A DNA stretch of 5,469 nt, taken from the NCBI GenBank assembly GCA_003454835.1, contig DMTA01000385.1, forward strand, positions 1 through 5,469, written 5' to 3'. Shown piece after piece: positions 1-4,831 of the stretch (position 1 is the stretch's first letter; each line of letters begins with the position of its first letter). The notes beneath the pieces were generated by a model, which had not been told where the DNA came from, did no database searches, and saw nothing but the letters and a program-made list of their open reading frames with translations. This stretch comes from Achromobacter sp. GTDB lineage: Bacteria; Pseudomonadota; Gammaproteobacteria; Burkholderiales; Burkholderiaceae_B. The position numbers and the translations under genes were made by a program.

Positions 1-338
1 GGCGCCGCATGACCGGCCGGCTGGCGCGTTTTGTCGACGAAGCCGGCCAAGAGGCCCTGCGCGAAGCCAGCCTGCTGCCCTGCCGCACCCTGCTGATGGT
101 GGCCGGCGACGACTCCATCGTGGCGGCCGAAGGCAGCCGCCAGTTCGCCCAGCGGGCGCCTGCGGAATTGCTTACCCTGCGCTGGTACGACACCGCCTGG
201 CACGAAATCTTCAACGAAACCGCCCCCATTGCCGACCCCGTCTATGCTGACCTGGACGAATGGCTGGCGCGCACCGCCCAGGCATTGTCCCTGTCCCCAG
301 TACTGGTTCCCTCAGCACAGGAGGCCAGCACCCCGTAA
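1..338 (+). CDS. Alpha/beta-hydrolase (lysophospholipase-like), C-terminal part, 5' end outside window
   Basis: This is the C-terminal end of a serine hydrolase with the alpha/beta fold. The frame is open from base 3, before the first ATG at base 9, so the gene almost certainly begins upstream and that ATG is internal. Two parts of a catalytic triad are visible. A beta-strand runs into GDDSIV, where the second Asp (codon 111-113) is the likely acid. WHEIFNE carries the likely catalytic His (codon 201-203). Such spacing and the HEIFNE-type motif are typical of monoacylglycerol lipase/lysophospholipase-like (S33-type) hydrolases. The nucleophile serine and the oxyanion loop would lie upstream, so activity and substrate cannot be judged. 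The last 20 or so residues look like a non-conserved tail. The gene ends 32 bases before gshA on the same strand, so the two may be co-transcribed. The family call is good; the substrate is unknown. Confidence 0.8.
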   Translation, partial: RRMTGRLARFVDEAGQEALREASLLPCRTLLMVAGDDSIVAAEGSRQFAQRAPAELLTLRWYDTAWHEIFNETAPIADPVYADLDEWLARTAQALSLSPVLVPSAQEASTP

Positions 339-370
339 AATCCGGCGACAGCCCCCAACGAGAACAATCC

Positions 371-1942
371 GTGACCGATACTGCCGCCAACCGCCTCGCC
401 CGCCTAGAGGCCAACCGCTCGCTGCTGACCCAGACCCTGCGGGGCATCGAGAAAGAAGGCCTGCGCGTGGACGAACAGGGCATCCTGGCCCGCACGCCGC
501 ACCCCGCCGGGCTGGGCTCGGCGCTGACCAACGAACACGTCACCACCGATTATTCCGAATCGCTGCTCGAGCTCATCACGGGCACGCACGACAACGTGGA
601 CGCCCTGCTGGCCGAGCTTGCCAACACGCACCGCCACGTCTACACCGTGTTGGACCATGAACTGATCTGGAATCAGTCCATGCCGGCCACGCTGCCGCCC
701 GAACCGGAAATCCCAATCGCCTGGTACGGCACGTCCAACACGGGCATGCTCAAGCACGTCTACCGCCGGGGTCTCGCCGAACGCTACGGCAAAACGATGC
801 AATGCATCGCCGGCGTGCACTACAACTTCTCGCTGCCCGAAGCCCTGTGGTCCGTGCTCGACACGCAGCCCGGCTCCGACCAGGATCGCCGCTCGCGCGG
901 GTACATCGGCCTGATCCGCAACTTCACGCGGTTTTCGTGGCTGTTGATGTACCTGTTCGGCTCGGCCCCCGCGCTGGCCAGCGGCTTCCTGCAAGGCCAG
1001 GACCACGCGCTGGACAAGCTGGGCGACCACACCCTTTACCTGCCCTACGCCACCAGCCTGCGCATGAGCGATCTGGGCTACCAGAACAAGGCGCAGTCGC
1101 AGCTCAAGCTCTGCTACAACGACCTGGACACCTTCCTCGGCCGCCTGTACGGCGCCGTGACACAGCCCTGGCCCGACTATCAAAAGATCGGCACCCACCG
1201 CGACGGCGAATGGATCCAGCTCAACACCAACGTGCTGCAGATCGAAAACGAGTACTACTCGAGCATCCGCCCCAAGCGCGCCACGGGCCGCTGCGAACGC
1301 CCCATCACCGCGCTGGCCGAGCGCGGCGTGCAGTATGTGGAAGTGCGCTGCCTGGATATCGACCCGTTCTCGCCGGTGGGCATTGATGCCACCACCGCCC
1401 GTTTCGTCGACGCCTTCCTGCTGTTCTGCACGGCATCCGACAGCCCGTTCTTCCCGGCCAATGGCTACTGTCAGCGCAGCGCGGACAACTTCTCGGTCGT
1501 CGTCAAGGAAGGCCGCAAGCCGGGCCTCACGCTGGATCGCGACGGCCAGACCATCGGCCTGACGCAATGGGGCCACGAACTGCTGGACCAGATCGCGCCG
1601 TACGCCGCGCTGTACGACAGCGCCGTGGGTGGCACCGCCTACGCGGACGCCCTGGCCGCGCAACGCGCCAAGCTGGACCAGCCCGACACCACGCCGTCGG
1701 CACGCCTGCTGGCCGAACTGAAGGACAGCGGCCTGTCGTTCCACGACTACTCGCTGGCGCTGAGCCGCAAGCATGCGGACGCGCTGCGCGCGCAACCGCT
1801 GCCGGCCGACGTGGCCACGTCCTATCAGCAAGCCGCCGCGGAATCCGCCGCCGAACAGCTTCGCCTGGAACAGTCGGACACTGAAGACTTCGATACCTAC
1901 GTGACCCGCTATCACGCCGCGCTGAAGGCGCCGCGCAAATAA
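371..1942 (+). CDS. gshA: Glutamate-cysteine ligase, proteobacterial (GshA) type
   Basis: The enzyme joins L-glutamate and L-cysteine using ATP to make gamma-glutamylcysteine, the first and usually limiting step of glutathione synthesis in the cytoplasm. The 523-residue product aligns along its whole length with my memory of E. coli GshA (518 residues). With the GTG at 371 as residue 1, GIEKEGLRV puts Glu27 and Glu29, and TTDYSESLLE puts Asp60 and Glu67, at exactly the E. coli numbering. This is the main reason for choosing this start. Other conserved blocks are YGTSNTG (119-125), GVHYNFSLP (from 148), LPYATSLRMSDLGY, NVLQIENEYY with RPKR, EVRCLDIDPFSP and EGRKPGLTL. The open frame extends upstream to 260, but that would overlap the hydrolase gene, and no in-frame ATG occurs near 371. 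The ribosome site is weak (a purine-rich AACGAGAA about 5 bases upstream). The final helical segment is less conserved. There is no sign of damage. gshB is not in the window. Confidence 0.96.
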   Translation: MTDTAANRLARLEANRSLLTQTLRGIEKEGLRVDEQGILARTPHPAGLGSALTNEHVTTDYSESLLELITGTHDNVDALLAELANTHRHVYTVLDHELIWNQSMPATLPPEPEIPIAWYGTSNTGMLKHVYRRGLAERYGKTMQCIAGVHYNFSLPEALWSVLDTQPGSDQDRRSRGYIGLIRNFTRFSWLLMYLFGSAPALASGFLQGQDHALDKLGDHTLYLPYATSLRMSDLGYQNKAQSQLKLCYNDLDTFLGRLYGAVTQPWPDYQKIGTHRDGEWIQLNTNVLQIENEYYSSIRPKRATGRCERPITALAERGVQYVEVRCLDIDPFSPVGIDATTARFVDAFLLFCTASDSPFFPANGYCQRSADNFSVVVKEGRKPGLTLDRDGQTIGLTQWGHELLDQIAPYAALYDSAVGGTAYADALAAQRAKLDQPDTTPSARLLAELKDSGLSFHDYSLALSRKHADALRAQPLPADVATSYQQAAAESAAEQLRLEQSDTEDFDTYVTRYHAALKAPRK

Positions 1943-1969
1943 GGCGTATCGTTAGGGATTGGTCCGCGC

Positions 1970-1990
1970 CGCGCCCCTGCGGGGTGCGCG
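1970..1990. other. GC-rich hairpin between gshA and lipocalin gene
   Basis: CGCGCCCC (1970-1977) can pair with GGGG (1981-1984) and CGCG (1987-1990) around a TGC loop, leaving a two-base bulge. It starts 28 bases after the gshA stop. No T-run follows, so it is not a canonical intrinsic terminator. It may slow or pause transcription, protect the gshA mRNA 3' end, or mean nothing in such GC-rich DNA. Confidence 0.3.
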
Positions 1991-2012
1991 TGCGGGCCTT
2001 ACCAGTCACATC

Positions 2013-2018
2013 AGGAGG
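2013..2018 (+). promoter_or_regulatory. Strong Shine-Dalgarno site of the lipocalin gene
   Basis: AGGAGG ends 8 bases before the ATG at 2027. It is the best ribosome-binding sequence in the window and fixes the lipocalin start. It contrasts with the weak site before gshA, so the lipocalin is probably translated well whenever it is transcribed. No convincing -35/-10 pair was seen in 1943-2012, so read-through from gshA is possible. Confidence 0.85.
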
Positions 2019-2026
2019 TTTTATCC

Positions 2027-2545
2027 ATGCGCCGCACCGCAAAATTTCTGCTGGCCCTGGCGGCCAGCGTGGCGGGCATCGCCCACGCCGCGCCGCCCAT
2101 GCAGACCGTGGAATCCGTGGACCTGAAACGCTACGTGGGGATGTGGTACGAAATCGCCAACTTCCCCATGTTCTTCCAGCGCAATTGCGTGGGAGACACC
2201 ACGGCCGAATACACCGCGCATCCGGACGGCACCATCGGCGTGAACAACCGCTGCCGCACCAAGGACGGGGATATCGATTCGGCATCGGGCACGGCCACGG
2301 TGGTCGAAGGCAGCAATAACGCCAAGCTCGAGGTCACCTTCTTCAAGCCGTTCAAGGGCGATTACTGGGTGATCGGCCTGGATCCCGAATACCGCTGGTC
2401 CGTCGTCGGCACGCCCGACCGCAAGTACCTGTGGATCCTGTCGCGCTCGCCCAAGCTGCCCAAGGAAGAACTGGACAAGGCGCTGGCTGCCGCCACGGCG
2501 CAGGGCTATCAGCTCGACGAACTGCGTTACACGCCGCAGAAATAA
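2027..2545 (+). CDS. Exported bacterial lipocalin (Blc-like), non-lipoprotein form
   Basis: The 172-residue product is a single-domain lipocalin, an eight-stranded barrel that binds small hydrophobic molecules such as fatty acids or lysophospholipids. Residues 1-21 form a Sec signal peptide: basic start, hydrophobic core, and AHA before the cut at 21/22. There is no lipobox cysteine, unlike E. coli Blc, which is an outer-membrane lipoprotein, so this protein is probably soluble in the periplasm. The lipocalin signature is clear: KRYVGMWYEIANFP (34-47, with the G-x-W of the first strand). The YR...PDRKYLWILSR block (122-140) closely matches the Blc pattern. Cys54 and Cys76 are the only cysteines of the mature protein and could form a disulfide. 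The length fits the family (Blc is about 177). It lies after gshA on the same strand. The fold is secure; the ligand and the suggested envelope-stress or lipid-scavenging role are inferred from family knowledge. Confidence 0.93.
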   Translation: MRRTAKFLLALAASVAGIAHAAPPMQTVESVDLKRYVGMWYEIANFPMFFQRNCVGDTTAEYTAHPDGTIGVNNRCRTKDGDIDSASGTATVVEGSNNAKLEVTFFKPFKGDYWVIGLDPEYRWSVVGTPDRKYLWILSRSPKLPKEELDKALAAATAQGYQLDELRYTPQK

Positions 2546-2625
2546 GCACGGCGGAAGGCAGCGCTGCAGAAATAAGCTCGACAGAAGGCAGCGCTGCAGA
2601 AGTCAGCGCTGCCGAAGTGAATGCC
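2536..2625. repeat. Degenerate 15-base tandem repeat, six units, across the lipocalin stop codon
   Basis: Six consecutive 15-base units can be laid out: 1 GCAGAAATAAGCACG, 2 GCGGAAGGCAGCGCT, 3 GCAGAAATAAGCTCG, 4 ACAGAAGGCAGCGCT, 5 GCAGAAGTCAGCGCT, 6 GCCGAAGTGAATGCC. Units 1+2 and 3+4 form a 30-base higher-order repeat that matches at 27 of 30 positions. Unit 1 contains the last two codons and the TAA stop of the lipocalin gene (2543-2545). Unit 3 repeats that stop in the same frame (2573-2575). The array therefore looks like local duplication of the gene's 3' end. It fills the gap to the convergent gene, whose stop lies at 2630-2632. Confidence 0.85.
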
Positions 2626-2629
2626 GATA

Positions 2630-3577
2630 TCAGCCCGCGGCGTAGTCGCGGGCTAGCCTGACCACCGTCACGCCAGGCTTCAACTGCCGCAGCGACGGCA
2701 TGATCAGCGTGCAGTGGTCGTAGGGCGTCACCACCGGCTGCTCGTCGGCCCAGCCGATCAGCGCCCCGGCCTTTTCAAACGTTTCCAGTCCCGACCAGGG
2801 GCCGGCAAACCGCACATTCATCGACGGCGCCACCACGGCGTCCGTCACTTCCAGGACGCGTTGCGCCGCCGGATCCGGCAGCAGCCAGCCGTCGGGCAGG
2901 TCCGACGCGTCAATCACGCCCGATTCCACCAGCATCCGCGCCACCATGTCGCGCGCAACATCGCGCGACGACAGGTCGCCGTGGAAGCCGCATTCGATCA
3001 GCAGGGCGCAGGCGTCATCGCGGGCCGGGTCGCCAAAGTGCTCGAAGTCTCGCATGCGCACGCCGTCCTTGTGGCCGGCATCCACGATGACGTGCTGCGG
3101 CGCCTTCAGGCGGCGCGCCAGCGCGACATTGCGCGGCAGCACACCCGTCAGCAGCAGCGGCGCCCCCGGCTCGTGCATCGAATGCAGGTCCAGCAGCCAG
3201 TCGGCGCGCCGCACCCACGGGCGCAGCGCCGCCCCGCGCTGACGATCCGGCGATGTAGGGTTGTCCAGGCGCTCGGCGCTCCAGACGCGGTTCATGTCTT
3301 CCTGCACAAAACGCGACGCATCGTGGTTCGAGTGATCGAAGCGGTCGAACGCATCGAGGTTGCAGAAGGCCAGGGTCAGGCTGCCGCGGCGCGGCCGCAG
3401 ACCCGAGGCCAGCAGGTCCTTCAGCGCCCACGCGCCGCACAGCTCGTTGCCGTGCACCAGCGCGCTCACCATGAGCGCCCGTCCCGGCACGCCCGAATCA
3501 AAGTGCCACACGCCCGGCGTGTCGGTATTGCCGGCGCGCTCGGCGGCGATGTCGGGAACGGGGAGCTTGAATTCCAT
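2630..3577 (-). CDS. Succinylglutamate desuccinylase/aspartoacylase family zinc hydrolase
   Basis: The 315-residue cytoplasmic protein belongs to the AstE/AspA family of zinc-dependent, carboxypeptidase-like amidohydrolases, which remove an acyl group from N-acylated amino acids. The zinc site is visible: LVHGNE gives His42 and Glu45, and LLDLHSM gives the third ligand His132. Glu195 in LLIECGFHGD is the likely catalytic acid/base, and EDMNRVW (Arg97) matches the substrate-carboxylate motif of the family. A beta-rich C-terminal domain follows from about residue 230. The start at ATG 3575-3577 (MEFKLPV) is preferred over an upstream in-frame start at 3673, because the longer version would run into the Bug gene and its extra residues are basic and unlike the family. 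The ribosome site is weak (AGCGGA). It lies 55 bases behind the Bug gene in the same direction, so the two probably form one transcript. No other arginine-succinyltransferase (ast) genes are present, so the name astE is not justified. The substrate is unknown. Confidence 0.88.
   Translation of the reverse strand: MEFKLPVPDIAAERAGNTDTPGVWHFDSGVPGRALMVSALVHGNELCGAWALKDLLASGLRPRRGSLTLAFCNLDAFDRFDHSNHDASRFVQEDMNRVWSAERLDNPTSPDRQRGAALRPWVRRADWLLDLHSMHEPGAPLLLTGVLPRNVALARRLKAPQHVIVDAGHKDGVRMRDFEHFGDPARDDACALLIECGFHGDLSSRDVARDMVARMLVESGVIDASDLPDGWLLPDPAAQRVLEVTDAVVAPSMNVRFAGPWSGLETFEKAGALIGWADEQPVVTPYDHCTLIMPSLRQLKPGVTVVRLARDYAAG
2632..2654. other. Perfect 8-bp hairpin at the end of the zinc-hydrolase gene
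   Basis: AGCCCGCG (2632-2639) and CGCGGGCT (2647-2654) are exact reverse complements around a 7-base loop. The hairpin covers the last codons and part of the TGA stop of the minus-strand gene and lies just beyond the + strand repeat array. Neither side is followed by a T-run. It could help end transcription where the two transcripts converge, but codons for A, R, G and P alone can produce such a stem. Confidence 0.35.
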
Positions 3578-3632
3578 GGTGATATCCGCTTGATGCCTGG
3601 TCTTTCGATGTGGTGATGCGTCGCGCACAGCC

Positions 3633-4625
3633 TTATTGCGCTTCGATCTTGGCGGCCTTGACCAGCGCGCCATACTTCTTGGTTTCTTCGGCCTGGAACG
3701 CCACCGGGTCCACGCCCGGCTTGGCGACTTCGCCGCCAGCGTCCTGCATCTTGGCGCGGAACTGGTCCGACTTCAGCGTTTCATCCAGCACTGCGCGCAG
3801 CTTGGTCACCACCGGCTCGGGCAGGCCGGCCGGGCCGTACAACGCGAACCACAGGTTGATGTCCACCGACTCGAAGCCCTTGGTGGCGGCCAGCGGCGCA
3901 ATTTCCGGCGCGGCGGGCGAGCGCTTGTTCTCGGTCAGGCCCAGCGCGACGATGTTGCCGCTGCGCACTTGCGGCAGCCCCGAGGACAGCACCAGCATGC
4001 CGTAATCCAGCTGCCCGCTCATCAGGTCGGTCACCAGCGGCGACACGCCGCGGTATGGCACGTGTTCGGCGCGGGTGCCGGTGGCCTCATTGATCATCTC
4101 GCCGGCCAGGTGCAGCGTCGTGCCCACGCCCGACGAGCCGTAATTGAACGTGCCGGGCGCGGCGCCCTTCAGCTTTTCCAGATAGTCGGCGGCGGTCTTC
4201 ACGCCCGAGTTCTTGCTGGCGGCCAGCAGCATCGGCTGCGATGCCACGATGCCCAGCGCCGTGAAATCCTTGGCGCTGTCGTACTTCACGGCGGTATTGA
4301 TCATGCGGGCGATCACCATTTCGTTGGTGGAGCCCAAAAAGATGGTGTAACCGTCCGGCGCGGCGCGCGCCACGCGCTGGGCGCCGATCGTGCCGCCGGC
4401 GCCGCCCACGTTCTCGACCACGACCGTCTGGCCCAGGCGCTTGCCCAGCTCTTCGCCCAAGAGGCGCGCGGTCAGGTCCAGGCTGCCGCCTGCGGGGTAG
4501 CCGACGATCAGCGAGATGCTGCGGGCCGGGTAATCGGCCGCGCTGGCGGCAGGCGCCACGGCAAGCGCCGAGACGGCGCAAAACGAAACTAGGGCCGCGC
4601 GCAGCGGCTTCACGATGGACTTCAT
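3633..4625 (-). CDS. Bug-family periplasmic solute-binding protein (tripartite tricarboxylate transporter type)
   Basis: The 330-residue protein is an extracytoplasmic binding receptor of the Bug/TctC family, which captures small carboxylates or related anions in the periplasm and hands them to a TctAB permease. Residues 1-29 form a Sec signal peptide ending in ASA before ADYP. The mature protein then opens with YPARSISLIVGYPAGGSLD (32-50), the family's first ligand loop. VVENVGGAGGTIGA (69-82) and APDGYT (89-94) are the next hallmark motifs. YGSSGVGTTLHLAGE and VPYRGVSPLVTDLMSGQ follow in the usual order. The length is typical (about 320-330). ATG 4623-4625 is chosen over an upstream in-frame start at 4760 because it begins the signal peptide and follows a good ribosome site. 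No tctA or tctB gene is in the window. The gene lies between a LysR regulator and a zinc hydrolase on the same strand, which suggests regulated uptake of that hydrolase's substrate. The ligand is unknown. Confidence 0.93.
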   Translation of the reverse strand: MKSIVKPLRAALVSFCAVSALAVAPAASAADYPARSISLIVGYPAGGSLDLTARLLGEELGKRLGQTVVVENVGGAGGTIGAQRVARAAPDGYTIFLGSTNEMVIARMINTAVKYDSAKDFTALGIVASQPMLLAASKNSGVKTAADYLEKLKGAAPGTFNYGSSGVGTTLHLAGEMINEATGTRAEHVPYRGVSPLVTDLMSGQLDYGMLVLSSGLPQVRSGNIVALGLTENKRSPAAPEIAPLAATKGFESVDINLWFALYGPAGLPEPVVTKLRAVLDETLKSDQFRAKMQDAGGEVAKPGVDPVAFQAEETKKYGALVKAAKIEAQ

Positions 4626-4631
4626 GACTTT

Positions 4632-4637
4632 CTCCCT
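4632..4637 (-). promoter_or_regulatory. Shine-Dalgarno site of the Bug gene
   Basis: On the minus strand AGGGAG lies 6 bases before the ATG at 4625. It supports the start that gives a proper signal peptide rather than the upstream in-frame codon at 4760. Confidence 0.75.
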
Positions 4638-4651
4638 GGGGTGCTGTGGGT

Positions 4652-4674
4652 GGACGGCGGAGCCGTCTCTTTTG
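4652..4674 (+). terminator. Terminator-like hairpin in the probable Bug leader, oriented on the + strand
   Basis: GACGGC (4653-4658), loop GGA, GCCGTC (4662-4667) form a perfect 6-bp stem, extendable by a G-U pair (4652/4668). On the + strand the stem is followed by TCTCTTTT, which resembles an intrinsic terminator. No + strand gene is seen to end here. On the minus strand the same hairpin would sit about 27-42 bases before the Bug start codon, in its untranslated leader, where it might affect mRNA stability or translation. The stem is short and GC-rich DNA makes such stems common, so confidence is low. Confidence 0.35.
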
Positions 4675-4714
4675 ATTTCGGGGGCTATTTTCGAGCGTGG
4701 CCCAGAAGCAGTCC

Positions 4715-4729
4715 GTGCCAAAACGGCAC
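4715..4729. promoter_or_regulatory. Candidate LysR-type operator (T-N11-A dyad) upstream of the Bug gene
   Basis: GTGCC (4715-4719) and GGCAC (4725-4729) are perfect inverted arms around AAAAC. Inside, TGCC-N5-GGCA fits the T-N11-A pattern (T4716, A4728) bound by LysR-type regulators. Its centre is about 97 bases before the Bug start and about 110 bases beyond the stop of the upstream LysR gene. This is a plausible position for an activator site. A -10-like GAAAAT on the minus strand (4687-4692) lies downstream, but there is no good -35 at the right spacing, as is common for activator-dependent promoters. This is inference from pattern only. Confidence 0.45.
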
Positions 4730-4747
4730 ATCGTTGTGCTGATCGGG

Positions 4748-4831
4748 TTTCAGGCGGCAAGTTTCGGCCTTTGGACTTCAGGCGCAGGACGACAGGCGCC
4801 GAACTTCAAGCGCCAAAACACAGACCCGAAT
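4748..4831. repeat. Three TTCA(G/A)GCG motifs at exact 28-base spacing
   Basis: TTTCAGGCGGC (4748), CTTCAGGCGCA (4776) and CTTCAAGCGCC (4804) begin exactly 28 bases apart, between the end of the LysR gene and the candidate operator. Only the first 9-11 bases of each period are well conserved, and the rest is weakly similar in the last two copies. It may be a decayed tandem duplication or chance. No function is visible. Confidence 0.35.

Noticed and set aside
319..324. AGGAGG near the end of the hydrolase gene, as a ribosome site for gshA
   Set aside because: It lies 46 bases before the gshA GTG, and no start codon follows at a usable distance. It is part of the hydrolase coding sequence.
260..370. 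A longer gshA using the upstream in-frame start at 260
   Set aside because: It would overlap the hydrolase coding region, and the added residues have no counterpart in the family. The GTG at 371 gives exact E. coli residue numbering.
404..1915. A 503-codon open frame on the minus strand covering nearly all of gshA
   Set aside because: It is antisense to a gene with full-length family similarity. Its product is Val/Gln/Arg-rich with no recognisable domain, as expected from codon bias in GC-rich DNA.
1527..2285. A 252-codon minus-strand open frame across the gshA end and lipocalin start
   Set aside because: It overlaps two well-supported genes, is Arg/Pro/Trp-rich, and has no ribosome site or family motif.
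2536..2625. The tandem array as a CRISPR array
   Set aside because: Units of 15 bases follow each other directly without spacers, and no cas gene is present.
2630..3577. Naming the zinc hydrolase astE or aspA
   Set aside because: The catalytic motifs support the family only. No arginine-succinyltransferase pathway neighbours are present, and substrate-specific residues cannot be judged from sequence alone.
2714..4592. Long + strand open frames (2714-3616 and 3636-4592) opposite the zinc hydrolase and Bug genes
   Set aside because: The products are rich in Arg, His and Gln, lack motifs, and mirror conserved minus-strand proteins. They are shadow frames.
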